From Ascidiimonas aurantiaca (GTDB lineage: Bacteria; Bacteroidota; Bacteroidia; Flavobacteriales; Flavobacteriaceae): a stretch of 64,000 bases of DNA. The translations under genes and the position numbers were made by a program. The first letter of the stretch is position 1, and every line of letters begins with the position of its first letter. A model generated the notes under the pieces. That model did no database searches, was not told the DNA's origin, and saw only the letters and a program-made list of their open reading frames with translations. The stretch spans positions 124,001-188,000 of the forward strand of contig NZ_JBBEWR010000002.1 of assembly GCF_037646345.1 (NCBI RefSeq), written 5' to 3'. Positions 8,600 to 16,830 of this stretch are shown one piece after another.

Positions 8600-9151
8600 A
8601 TGGCTTACATTCCAAGATTAAAGCAAGAGTACAAAGAAAGAGTAGTCGGTGCGCTTATGGAAGAGTTTGCATACAACAACGTAATGCAGGTTCCTAAGCT
8701 TCAAAAGATTGTGATAAGCCGTGGAGTAGGTGCAGCTGTAGCTGATAAAAAGTTAATAGACCACGCTGTGGAAGAATTAACTACTATATCCGGTCAAAAA
8801 GCAGTTTCTACAGTTTCAAAGAAAGACGTAGCATCTTTTAAGCTTCGAAAAGGTATGCCTATTGGCGCCAAAGTAACCCTTAGGGGTGAAAGAATGTATG
8901 AGTTTTTAGACAGGCTCATTACTTCGGCTTTGCCAAGGGTAAGAGATTTTGGCGGCATTAAAGCTACCGGATTTGACGGTAGAGGAAATTATAACCTCGG
9001 TGTTACCGAGCAGATTATTTTCCCTGAGATAAATATCGATAAAGTGAATAAGATCGCTGGTATGGATATTACATTTGTAACCAGTGCTGCTACAGATAAA
9101 GAAGCAAAATCATTACTAAGCGAATTAGGATTACCTTTTAAAAAGAATTAA
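8600..9151 (+). CDS. rplE: 50S ribosomal protein L5
   Basis: L5, 183 residues. It has the conserved MQVPKLQKIVISRGVG, FDGRGNYNLGVTEQIIFPEI and GMDITFVTSAATDKEA blocks. L5 binds 5S rRNA and contacts the 30S head. It is followed by rpsN after three nucleotides. Confidence 0.98.
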   Translation: MAYIPRLKQEYKERVVGALMEEFAYNNVMQVPKLQKIVISRGVGAAVADKKLIDHAVEELTTISGQKAVSTVSKKDVASFKLRKGMPIGAKVTLRGERMYEFLDRLITSALPRVRDFGGIKATGFDGRGNYNLGVTEQIIFPEINIDKVNKIAGMDITFVTSAATDKEAKSLLSELGLPFKKN

Positions 9152-9154
9152 AGT

Positions 9155-9424
9155 ATGGCTAAAGAATCAATGAAAGCCCGTGAGGTAAAGAGGCAAAAAC
9201 TGGTTGCAAAATATGCTGAAAAAAGAAAGGCTTTAAAAGAAGCCGGAGATTATGAGGCATTGCAAAAGCTCCCTAAAAATGCTTCGCCTGTACGTTTACA
9301 CAACCGTTGTAAACTTACCGGAAGACCCAGAGGCTATATGCGTACATTCGGGATTTCTCGTGTAACATTCAGAGAAATGGCAAATCAGGGCCTTATCCCG
9401 GGTGTTAAAAAAGCAAGTTGGTAA
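9155..9424 (+). CDS. rpsN: 30S ribosomal protein S14 (zinc-independent form)
   Basis: S14, 89 residues, ending NQGLIPGVKKASW. The long length and the single cysteine (in HNRCKLTGRPRGY) identify the C-minus form; the short zinc form of about 61 residues carries two CxxC pairs. It is the only S14 in this cluster. Spacing to rpsH is 20 nt. Confidence 0.97.
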   Translation: MAKESMKAREVKRQKLVAKYAEKRKALKEAGDYEALQKLPKNASPVRLHNRCKLTGRPRGYMRTFGISRVTFREMANQGLIPGVKKASW

Positions 9425-9444
9425 AAGTTTAAAAGGATATTAAG

Positions 9445-9843
9445 ATGTATACAGATCCTATAGCAGATTATTTAACAAGAATTAGAAACGCTAACAGCGC
9501 TGGCCACAGAGTGGTTGATATACCGGCTTCCAAGCTTAAAAAAGAGATCACCAAGATCCTTTTTGATCAGGGATATATCCTGAGCTATAAGTTTGAAGAT
9601 AAGGAAGTACAGGGTAATATAAAAATTGCTCTTAAGTACGATAAACTTACCAAAGAGCCCGTAATACGAAAATTGCAGCGTATAAGTAAGCCCGGTCTTA
9701 GAAAATATACGGGTGCAGACAGCCTCCCAAGAGTACTTAACGGCCTGGGAATTGCCATAGTCTCTACTTCGCACGGAGTAATGACCAGCAAGCAGGCACG
9801 TGAAGAGAACGTGGGCGGTGAAGTATTATGTTACGTTTACTAA
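9445..9843 (+). CDS. rpsH: 30S ribosomal protein S8
   Basis: S8, 132 residues: MYTDPIADYLTRIRNANSAGH at the start and GLGIAIVSTSHGVMTSKQAR near the end, which are the conserved RNA-binding segments. S8 binds helix 21 of 16S rRNA and represses the spc operon in E. coli; no matching RNA site was identified here. Confidence 0.98.
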   Translation: MYTDPIADYLTRIRNANSAGHRVVDIPASKLKKEITKILFDQGYILSYKFEDKEVQGNIKIALKYDKLTKEPVIRKLQRISKPGLRKYTGADSLPRVLNGLGIAIVSTSHGVMTSKQAREENVGGEVLCYVY

Positions 9844-9861
9844 AAAATAAAGACAAAAAAA

Positions 9862-10404
9862 ATGTCAAGAATAGGTAAAAGTCCAATAAATGTTCCTGAA
9901 GGTGTCACCGTTACGATCAATGACGGCCTGGTATCTGTAAAGGGAAAATTAGGAGAATTGACCCAGGATATTAAAGATATTCTTGTAAAACAGGAAGATG
10001 GAGTAGTAACACTGGAGACTACAAGTAACTCTAAAGCTCAAAGAGCAAAACAAGGTTTATACCGATCTCTTATCAATAACATGGTAGAAGGGGTTTCAAA
10101 AGGTTTTACCAAAGAGTTGGAACTCGTAGGGGTAGGATACAGGGCCAGCAATCAGGGTCAAAAACTAGATTTAGCTCTTGGTTTTTCCCATAATATTGTT
10201 TTTGAACTGGCTCCTGAGGTAAAAGTGGAAACTATATCTGAAAAAGGTAAGAACCCTATAATCAAATTAACTTCACATGACAAACAGTTAGTAGGTCATG
10301 TCGCGGCAAAGATCCGTTCTTTCCGTAAGCCGGAGCCTTACAAAGGTAAAGGAGTTAAGTTTGTGGGTGAACAATTAAGAAGAAAAGCAGGTAAATCAGC
10401 TTAA
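9862..10404 (+). CDS. rplF: 50S ribosomal protein L6
   Basis: L6, 180 residues with two homologous domains. It starts MSRIGKSPINVPEGVTV and ends with the conserved IRSFRKPEPYKGKGVKF segment. L6 contacts the sarcin-ricin loop region where the translational GTPases bind. Gaps are 18 nt upstream and 11 nt downstream. Confidence 0.98.
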   Translation: MSRIGKSPINVPEGVTVTINDGLVSVKGKLGELTQDIKDILVKQEDGVVTLETTSNSKAQRAKQGLYRSLINNMVEGVSKGFTKELELVGVGYRASNQGQKLDLALGFSHNIVFELAPEVKVETISEKGKNPIIKLTSHDKQLVGHVAAKIRSFRKPEPYKGKGVKFVGEQLRRKAGKSA

Positions 10405-10415
10405 TAATTAGCAAA

Positions 10416-10772
10416 ATGGCATTATCAAAGACTGAAAGAAGACAACGCATTAAAAAGAGGATAAAAAAGGTGGTTAGCGGTACTCCCGCAAGACCGAGGC
10501 TTGCTGTTTTTAGAAGCAATAAAGAAATTTACGCCCAGATAGTTGATGATACTACCGGTACTACTCTCGCCGCTGCATCTTCTCGCGACAAAGACATTAA
10601 TGCCTCTGAAGGTAACAAAACCGAAGTTGCCAACAGAGTAGGAAAAGCGATCGCAGATAAAGCACTTAAAGCTGGAATAGAAACTATTTCATTTGATAGA
10701 GGCGGATATCTGTATCACGGAAGAGTAAAATCATTGGCAGAAGGAGCCAGAGAAGGCGGACTTAAATTTTAA
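10416..10772 (+). CDS. rplR: 50S ribosomal protein L18
   Basis: L18, 118 residues, a 5S rRNA-binding protein. The blocks RPRLAVFRSNKEIYAQIVDD and the C-terminal SFDRGGYLYHGRVKSLAEGAREGGL are diagnostic. Position between rplF and rpsE is canonical. Confidence 0.98.
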   Translation: MALSKTERRQRIKKRIKKVVSGTPARPRLAVFRSNKEIYAQIVDDTTGTTLAAASSRDKDINASEGNKTEVANRVGKAIADKALKAGIETISFDRGGYLYHGRVKSLAEGAREGGLKF

Positions 10773-10779
10773 ATAAGTT

Positions 10780-11304
10780 ATGTATCAAAATTATAAAAAC
10801 GTAGAACTTGTAAAACCAGGCGGCCTTGAACTTAAAGACAGGCTCGTTGGGGTACAAAGAGTTACTAAAGTTACTAAAGGAGGTAGAGCTTTTGGTTTTT
10901 CTGCTATTGTAGTAGTGGGAGATGAAAACGGCGTAGTAGGTCACGGACTTGGTAAATCAAAAGAAGTGGCAGAGGCTATTTCGAAAGCAGTAGAAGATGC
11001 TAAGAAAAACCTGGTTCGTATTCCTCTTGTTAAAGGTACAGTGCCGCATGAGCAAAAAGGTAAATACGGCGGTGCCCGTGTATATTTACAACCTGCATCT
11101 CACGGTACAGGAGTAATTGCAGGTGGAGCGGTAAGAGCCGTACTTGAAGCCGTGGGTGTACATGATGTACTCTCTAAGTCTCAGGGCTCTTCCAACCCTC
11201 ATAATGTGGTAAAAGCTACTTTTGATGCCTTGTTGCGTTTAAGAGATGCCAAAACAATTGCTGCGCAAAGAGGTATATCTCTCGAAAAAGTATTTAATGG
11301 GTAA
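10780..11304 (+). CDS. rpsE: 30S ribosomal protein S5
   Basis: S5, 174 residues, with the double-stranded RNA-binding-like N-terminal domain (VTKVTKGGRAFGFSAIVVVGD) and the C-terminal block SQGSSNPHNVVKATFDAL. S5 shapes the mRNA entry site and influences fidelity. The short N-terminal extension MYQNYKNVELVKPGG is in keeping with the lineage. Confidence 0.98.
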   Translation: MYQNYKNVELVKPGGLELKDRLVGVQRVTKVTKGGRAFGFSAIVVVGDENGVVGHGLGKSKEVAEAISKAVEDAKKNLVRIPLVKGTVPHEQKGKYGGARVYLQPASHGTGVIAGGAVRAVLEAVGVHDVLSKSQGSSNPHNVVKATFDALLRLRDAKTIAAQRGISLEKVFNG

Positions 11305-11323
11305 TTACAAGGATATATAAGAA

Positions 11324-11503
11324 ATGGGAAAGATTAAAGTTACGCAGGTAAAAAGTAAAATTAAGCGTCCCGAGGACCAAAAAAGAACACTCGAAGCACT
11401 TGGACTTAGAAAAATGGGACACAGTGTAGAGCATGATGCTACACCGTCAATCCTTGGAATGGTAAATAAAGTTAAACACCTGGTTTCAATAGAAGAAGCC
11501 TAG
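11324..11503 (+). CDS. rpmD: 50S ribosomal protein L30
   Basis: A 59-residue protein starting MGKIKVTQVKSKIKRPEDQK, with the L30 signature TLEALGLRKMGHSVEHDATPSILGMVNKV. It lies between rpsE and rplO, exactly where rpmD belongs. Spacing is 19 nt upstream and 18 nt downstream. Confidence 0.97.
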   Translation: MGKIKVTQVKSKIKRPEDQKRTLEALGLRKMGHSVEHDATPSILGMVNKVKHLVSIEEA

Positions 11504-11521
11504 ACAATACGCAGTGTAGTC

Positions 11522-11974
11522 ATGGATTTAAGTAACTTACAACCTGCAGAAGGTTCAGTTCATAAAAAAGGAAAACGTTTAGGAAGAGGGCAGGGCTCCG
11601 GAAAAGGAGGTACTGCTGCCAGAGGACATAAAGGCGCAAAGTCACGTTCCGGATATTCCAAGAAAATTGGTTTTGAAGGTGGACAAATGCCACTTCAAAG
11701 ACGTGTTCCCAAATTCGGTTTTAAGAATTTTAACCGAAAAGAGTACGTAGGCATTAACCTAAATAAACTTCAGGATATGGTAGATAACGGGATCGTGACA
11801 GATACCGTAGATATGGATGTTCTGGTTGCAAATGGTTTAGCCAAAAACAGTGACCTCGTGAAAATTCTGGGAGGTGGTGAAATAAAGTCAAAACTAAAAG
11901 TATCCGTACACAAATTTACTGCCAGTGCCAAAGAGGCTATTGAAGCGGCAGGGGGTGAAGCAGTAACTTTATAA
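11522..11974 (+). CDS. rplO: 50S ribosomal protein L15
   Basis: L15, 150 residues, with the glycine/arginine-rich N-terminal extension KRLGRGQGSGKGGTAARGHKG and the central GFEGGQMPLQRRVPKFGF motif. It is a late-assembling 50S protein. It precedes secY by 15 nt, as in most spc operons. Confidence 0.98.
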   Translation: MDLSNLQPAEGSVHKKGKRLGRGQGSGKGGTAARGHKGAKSRSGYSKKIGFEGGQMPLQRRVPKFGFKNFNRKEYVGINLNKLQDMVDNGIVTDTVDMDVLVANGLAKNSDLVKILGGGEIKSKLKVSVHKFTASAKEAIEAAGGEAVTL

Positions 11975-11989
11975 GCTAACGAACCGACC

Positions 11990-13336
11990 ATGAAGAAATT
12001 TATTGAGACACTTAACAATATCTGGAAAATTGAAGAGCTCAAGGGGCGAATTATCGTAACTCTTGGTCTCTTACTGGTGTATCGCTTTGGCGCACACGTA
12101 GTACTTCCCGGTATTGATTCGGTTCAGTTAAGCGAGCTCACAAATAGAACAGATGGAGGTGGCCTACTGGGTATTCTCAATGCATTTACAGGAGGAGCTT
12201 TTGCAAATGCTTCCGTTTTTGCTTTGGGGATCATGCCTTATATTTCAGCCTCTATTGTAGTGCAGCTTATGGGAATAGCGATTCCGTATTTGCAGAAACT
12301 TCAAAAAGAAGGAGAGAGTGGCCGTAAAACCATTAATCAGATTACCCGCTGGCTTACCATTGGGATCTGTTTAGTACAGGCACCCGCATACTTGTATGGA
12401 TTGGAAGCTCTGGGAGTGCCTTCATCAGCCTTTTTAATGGGTAGGGACCTCGATTTTATGATCCCTGCCGTACTTATTCTGGTAACAGGTACCATCTTTG
12501 CGATGTGGTTAGGAGAGAAAATTACAGACAAAGGTATTGGTAACGGGATCTCATTACTAATTATGGTGGGTATTATTGCACAACTGCCCGTTTCTTTTGC
12601 TCAGGAATTTGTGTCCAGAGTTTCAGAAAACAATGGGGGGCTTATGCTTATACTCATAGAGATCATTATCTGGTTTGTTGTAATACTCGCTTGTGTTATG
12701 TTAGTAATGGCAACACGTCAGATACCGGTACAATACGCAAGGAGAACAGCTTCAGGCGGATATGAAAAAAATGTGTTTGGTTCAAGACAATATATTCCGT
12801 TAAAGCTTAATGCATCCGGAGTTATGCCTATCATCTTTGCACAAGCCATAATGTTTGTGCCAAGTGCGCTGGCCAGCCTCTCCGAATCAGAAACAGCACA
12901 GTCCATTCAGGCAGCTTTTGGAGATATCTTCGGTTTGTGGTACAATATTGTTTTTGCATTGTTAATTATCGTATTTACATATTTCTATACGGCTATTACA
13001 GTACCAACCAATAAAATGGCAGATGATCTTAAAAGAAGCGGAGGTTTTATTCCCGGAATACGTCCCGGCAAGGAAACGGCCGATTATCTGGATAAAATAA
13101 TGTCACTTATAACCTTTCCCGGTTCTGTGTTCCTTGCTCTTATTGCCGTATTACCGGCAGTAGTAGTGAAAATAGTTGGAATACAACAAGGCTGGGCCCT
13201 GTTTTACGGAGGTACATCGCTCCTTATTATGGTAGGGGTGGCAATTGATACGATGCAACAGGTAAATTCATATCTGTTGAACAGACATTATGACGGGTTA
13301 ATGAAAACCGGTAAAAACAGAAAAGTAGTTGCATAA
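11990..13336 (+). CDS. secY: Protein translocase subunit SecY
   Basis: SecY, 448 residues, is the pore subunit of the Sec translocon. Around ten hydrophobic segments are visible. Diagnostic segments are GIMPYISASIVVQLM (TM2 region), LQKEGESGRKTINQITR, and the cytoplasmic loop GGFIPGIRPGKETADYLDKI, which binds SecA and the ribosome. It lies in its usual place after rplO and is followed by infA after three nucleotides. Confidence 0.98.
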   Translation: MKKFIETLNNIWKIEELKGRIIVTLGLLLVYRFGAHVVLPGIDSVQLSELTNRTDGGGLLGILNAFTGGAFANASVFALGIMPYISASIVVQLMGIAIPYLQKLQKEGESGRKTINQITRWLTIGICLVQAPAYLYGLEALGVPSSAFLMGRDLDFMIPAVLILVTGTIFAMWLGEKITDKGIGNGISLLIMVGIIAQLPVSFAQEFVSRVSENNGGLMLILIEIIIWFVVILACVMLVMATRQIPVQYARRTASGGYEKNVFGSRQYIPLKLNASGVMPIIFAQAIMFVPSALASLSESETAQSIQAAFGDIFGLWYNIVFALLIIVFTYFYTAITVPTNKMADDLKRSGGFIPGIRPGKETADYLDKIMSLITFPGSVFLALIAVLPAVVVKIVGIQQGWALFYGGTSLLIMVGVAIDTMQQVNSYLLNRHYDGLMKTGKNRKVVA

Positions 13337-13339
13337 TTT

Positions 13340-13555
13340 ATGGCAAAACAGGCTGCAATAGAACAAGACGGAACAATTATCGAAGCATTATCTAACGCTA
13401 TGTTCAGGGTAGAACTTGAGAACGGACACGTAGTAACCGCTCACATATCTGGTAAAATGCGCATGCATTATATCAAGTTACTTCCCGGTGATAAGGTAAA
13501 GTTGGAGATGAGCCCGTATGACCTGACAAAAGCTAGAATAACATACAGATATTAA
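13340..13555 (+). CDS. infA: Translation initiation factor IF-1
   Basis: IF-1, 71 residues, an OB-fold protein that occupies the A site during initiation. The segment GTIIEALSNAMFRVELENGHVV and the C-terminal LLPGDKVKLEMSPYDLTKARITYRY are diagnostic. Its placement between secY and rpmJ is common in Bacteroidetes and Firmicutes. Confidence 0.98.
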   Translation: MAKQAAIEQDGTIIEALSNAMFRVELENGHVVTAHISGKMRMHYIKLLPGDKVKLEMSPYDLTKARITYRY

Positions 13556-13566
13556 AGAGAAGTTAG

Positions 13567-13683
13567 ATGAAAGTTAGAGCATCACTTAAAAAAAGAAGTC
13601 CCGAGTGCAAAATTGTGCGTCGTAAGGGGAGATTATACGTAATCAATAAAAAGAATCCTAGATTTAAACAAAGACAAGGATAA
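13567..13683 (+). CDS. rpmJ: 50S ribosomal protein L36 (zinc-independent form)
   Basis: A 38-residue basic protein starting MKVRASLKKRSPECKIVRRKG and ending NPRFKQRQG. Zinc-type L36 carries a C-C-C-H ligand set; here only one cysteine (residue 14) remains and the histidine position is phenylalanine, so this is the C-minus form. It is preceded by infA (11-nt gap) and followed by rpsM (3-nt gap). Confidence 0.96.
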   Translation: MKVRASLKKRSPECKIVRRKGRLYVINKKNPRFKQRQG

Positions 13684-13686
13684 GTT

Positions 13687-14061
13687 ATGGCAAGAATCGC
13701 AGGAGTAGATATTCCAAAGTATAAAAGAGGGGTTATTGCATTAACCTATATATTCGGTATTGGAAAAAGCAGAGCACAGCAAATACTTCAAACCGCTCAG
13801 GTAGATGAACACAAAAAAGTATCAGATTGGGATGACAATGAGATAGGTCGCATTCGTGATGCAGTTTCATCTTTTAAAATAGAAGGTGAGTTACGTTCTG
13901 AGATCCAGCTTAATATTAAGCGATTAATGGATATTGGTTGTTACAGAGGTATTCGTCACAGAATTGGCCTGCCTTTAAGGGGCCAGCGTACCAAAAACAA
14001 CTCAAGAACTAGAAAAGGTAAGAGAAAAACAGTTGCCAATAAAAAGAAAGCAACTAAATAA
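13687..14061 (+). CDS. rpsM: 30S ribosomal protein S13
   Basis: S13, 124 residues: MARIAGVDIPKYKRGVIALTYIFGIGKSRA at the start (helix-two-turns-helix fold) and the basic tail RGQRTKNNSRTRKGKRKT. S13 forms bridges to the 50S subunit. It opens the alpha part of the cluster. Confidence 0.98.
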   Translation: MARIAGVDIPKYKRGVIALTYIFGIGKSRAQQILQTAQVDEHKKVSDWDDNEIGRIRDAVSSFKIEGELRSEIQLNIKRLMDIGCYRGIRHRIGLPLRGQRTKNNSRTRKGKRKTVANKKKATK

Positions 14062-14074
14062 TACGTAGTACACA

Positions 14075-14467
14075 ATGGCAAAGTCAAATACTAAAACTTC
14101 CAAAAAGCGTAAGGTAATAGTAGAATCTGTTGGTGAAGCTCATGTCTCTGCAACATTCAATAATATTATTATTTCCCTAACTAACAAAAAGGGAGATGTA
14201 ATATCATGGTCATCTGCCGGGAAAATGGGATTTAGAGGTTCTAAGAAAAACACACCTTATGCTGCTCAGGTAGCGGCAGAAGATGCTGCGAAATCTGCAC
14301 AGGAAGCCGGACTCAGAAAAGTGAAGGTCTATGTAAAAGGACCAGGTAACGGAAGAGAGTCTGCTATCAGGACAATCCATAATTCGGGAATTGAAGTAAC
14401 AGAGATAATTGATGTTACTCCATTACCACATAATGGATGCAGACCTCCTAAAAGAAGAAGAGTATAA
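14075..14467 (+). CDS. rpsK: 30S ribosomal protein S11
   Basis: S11, 130 residues: HVSATFNNIIISLTNKKGDVISWSSAGKMGFRGSKKNTPYAAQ and the C-terminal DVTPLPHNGCRPPKRRRV are diagnostic. It lies on the 30S platform near the mRNA exit. A 96-nt gap to rpsD follows. Confidence 0.98.
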   Translation: MAKSNTKTSKKRKVIVESVGEAHVSATFNNIIISLTNKKGDVISWSSAGKMGFRGSKKNTPYAAQVAAEDAAKSAQEAGLRKVKVYVKGPGNGRESAIRTIHNSGIEVTEIIDVTPLPHNGCRPPKRRRV

Positions 14468-14563
14468 TTTATTTACAACTTTTTAATATCAACAAAGGGT
14501 TCAATAAACGATTATCGAAGGATAAGCCTTAATTCATAATCAACCCGCATTAATTTTTATAAT

Positions 14564-15169
14564 ATGGCAAGATACAGAGGTCCAAAAACCAAAATCGCAC
14601 GTAAGTTTGGTGAAGCGATTTTCGGGGACGACAAATCTTTTGAAAAAAGAAATTACCCTCCGGGACAGCACGGTAATAACAGAAGGAGAGGTAAAAAGTC
14701 AGAATATGCTGTCCAGTTAATGGAAAAGCAAAAAGCCAAGTACACCTACGGTATTCTTGAAAGACAATTCAAGAATATTTTTGAAAAAGCAAACAGAAGT
14801 AAAGGAGTTACCGGTGAGGTACTTCTTCAACTTTGTGAATCGCGTCTTGATAACGTAGTTTTTCGCTTGGGAATATCTCCTTCCAGAAGAGGTGCCAGAC
14901 AATTGGTATCACACAGACACATAACTGTAAACGGTGAAATCGTAAACATACCTTCTTTTACAGTAAAACCCGGAGATGTAATAGGAGTAAGAGAAAAATC
15001 AAAATCTCTTGAAGTAATTGAAAACTCTCTGGCAGCTAACAGTGCTGTATATGAGTGGATAAGCTGGAACGAGGATAAAAAAGAAGGAATATTTGTTACT
15101 GTTCCCGAAAGGATCCAGATTCCTGAAAATATAAAAGAACAGTTAATCGTCGAGTTATACTCTAAATAA
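14564..15169 (+). CDS. rpsD: 30S ribosomal protein S4
   Basis: S4, 201 residues. It begins MARYRGPKTKIARKFGEAIFG and contains the S4 RNA-binding domain (SRLDNVVFRLGISPSRRGARQLVSHRHITVNG). S4 initiates 30S assembly and in E. coli represses the alpha operon. The 96-nt gap upstream is the largest within the late part of the cluster, but no convincing pseudoknot was recognised in it. Confidence 0.98.
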   Translation: MARYRGPKTKIARKFGEAIFGDDKSFEKRNYPPGQHGNNRRRGKKSEYAVQLMEKQKAKYTYGILERQFKNIFEKANRSKGVTGEVLLQLCESRLDNVVFRLGISPSRRGARQLVSHRHITVNGEIVNIPSFTVKPGDVIGVREKSKSLEVIENSLAANSAVYEWISWNEDKKEGIFVTVPERIQIPENIKEQLIVELYSK

Positions 15170-15190
15170 TAATCAGACAGCAGTCCTATT

Positions 15191-16183
15191 ATGGCAATAT
15201 TTAATTTTCAGAAGCCCGATAAAGTAATAATGATCGATTCATCCGATTTCGAAGGGAAATTTGAATTTCGCCCTTTGGAGCCCGGATACGGTTTAACCAT
15301 CGGTAACGCGCTTCGCAGAGTGCTTCTTTCTTCACTTGAAGGCTTTGCAATCACTTCTGTACGTATGGATAAAGTTGAGCATGAGTTCTCAACCATTGAA
15401 GGCGTGGTAGAAGATGTTACCGAGATCATACTGAACCTCAAGCAGGTACGCTTTAAAAGGCAAATAGATGATATAGATAACGAAACCGTTTCTATATCTG
15501 TAACAGGAAAAGAGCAACTTACTGCTGGTGATTTCCAAAAGTTTATTTCCGGATTTCAGGTGCTAAACCCCGATTTGGTAATCTGTAATATGGAACCCAG
15601 CGTTAACATAAGCATGGAAATTACTATAGAGAAAGGGAGAGGGTATGTTCCTGCAGAAGAGAACAAGAAAACCAACGCTCCACTTGGAACTATAGCTACC
15701 GATGCTATCTTTACACCTATTAAGAACGTAAAATACAGCATCGAAAATTACAGGGTTGAGCAAAAAACTGACTACGAAAAGTTGGTTTTTGAAATTGTTT
15801 CCGACGGTTCTATACATCCTAAGGATGCTCTAACAGAAGCGGCTAAAACCCTTATTCATCATTTCATGTTGTTTTCTGACGAGCGTATTACATTGGAAGC
15901 CGATGAGATCGCACAGACAGAAACTTATGATGAAGAATCTTTGCATATGCGACAGTTGCTTAAAACCAAACTGGTAGATATGGACCTTTCCGTACGAGCG
16001 CTCAACTGTCTTAAAGCAGCCGAAGTAGATACTCTGGGTGACCTGGTATCTTTTAACAAGAATGATCTGATGAAGTTCAGGAACTTTGGTAAAAAATCCT
16101 TGACCGAGCTCGAAGAACTCGTGAACGTTAAAGGGTTGAGCTTCGGAATGGATCTGTCAAAGTATAAATTAGATAAAGATTAA
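15191..16183 (+). CDS. rpoA: DNA-directed RNA polymerase alpha subunit
   Basis: RpoA, 330 residues. The N-terminal assembly domain has FEFRPLEPGYGLTIGNALRRVLLSSLEG; the C-terminal domain (about residues 250-325) has the segments RALNCLKAAEVDTLGDLV and LMKFRNFGKKSLTELEEL, the helix-hairpin-helix that binds UP elements and activators. Position between rpsD and rplQ is canonical. Confidence 0.98.
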   Translation: MAIFNFQKPDKVIMIDSSDFEGKFEFRPLEPGYGLTIGNALRRVLLSSLEGFAITSVRMDKVEHEFSTIEGVVEDVTEIILNLKQVRFKRQIDDIDNETVSISVTGKEQLTAGDFQKFISGFQVLNPDLVICNMEPSVNISMEITIEKGRGYVPAEENKKTNAPLGTIATDAIFTPIKNVKYSIENYRVEQKTDYEKLVFEIVSDGSIHPKDALTEAAKTLIHHFMLFSDERITLEADEIAQTETYDEESLHMRQLLKTKLVDMDLSVRALNCLKAAEVDTLGDLVSFNKNDLMKFRNFGKKSLTELEELVNVKGLSFGMDLSKYKLDKD

Positions 16184-16210
16184 CTCTTCTGAGTTGAATA
16201 GTTAGGAAAG

Positions 16211-16729
16211 ATGAGACACGGAAAAAAAGTAAATCATTTAGGCAGGAAATCAGCACATAGAAAATCGATGCTGGCAAATATGGCCTGCTCACTTATAGAA
16301 CACAAGCGTATTAATACTACCGTTGCAAAAGCGAAAGCGTTAAAACAATTTGTAGAGCCACTAGTTACCAAATCAAAAGAGGATACCACTCACAATAGAC
16401 GTGTGGTTTTCTCAAGATTGAGGAACAAGTATGCAGTTGCAGAACTCTTTAGAGAGGTAGCCGCTAAAGTAGGAGATCGTCCCGGAGGATATACCAGGAT
16501 CATCAAACTCGGTAACAGGCTAGGTGATAACGCAGAGATGGCCATGATAGAATTGGTTGATTATAACGAAATATATAACGCAGGTAAAACAACCAAAAAG
16601 AAATCTACTAGAAGGGGTCGTTCTAAAAATACAGAAACCGCTGAAAAGGTGGAAGAAACTACCGAAACAACGGCAAACACCGAAGCACCGGTGGAAGATA
16701 AAAAGGAATCACCTTCAGAAGATAAATAA
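16211..16729 (+). CDS. rplQ: 50S ribosomal protein L17 with acidic tail
   Basis: L17, 172 residues. The core (about residues 1-118) starts MRHGKKVNHLGRKSAHRKSML and has GGYTRIIKLGNRLGDNAEMAMIELVD. It is followed by a basic patch (KTTKKKSTRRGRSK) and a roughly 40-residue Glu/Thr/Lys-rich low-complexity tail. E. coli L17 has 127 residues, so the tail is an extension; long tails on L17 are common in this phylum. It is the last gene of the superoperon, followed by a terminator. Confidence 0.97.
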   Translation: MRHGKKVNHLGRKSAHRKSMLANMACSLIEHKRINTTVAKAKALKQFVEPLVTKSKEDTTHNRRVVFSRLRNKYAVAELFREVAAKVGDRPGGYTRIIKLGNRLGDNAEMAMIELVDYNEIYNAGKTTKKKSTRRGRSKNTETAEKVEETTETTANTEAPVEDKKESPSEDK

Positions 16730-16751
16730 TCATGGTGATATACCATATAGT

Positions 16752-16786
16752 AAAAAGGATAGACTCTTTAGTTTATCCTTTTTTTT
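16752..16786 (+). terminator. Rho-independent terminator after rplQ
   Basis: Inverted repeat AAAAAGGATA (16752-16761) and TATCCTTTTT (16774-16783) with a 12-nt loop, running directly into a T-tract. It closes the ribosomal superoperon 22 nt after the rplQ stop. Confidence 0.85.
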
Positions 16787-16830
16787 ATGTTATTTTGTGA
16801 AACTTTACTAATACCGTATAGATAATCGCA

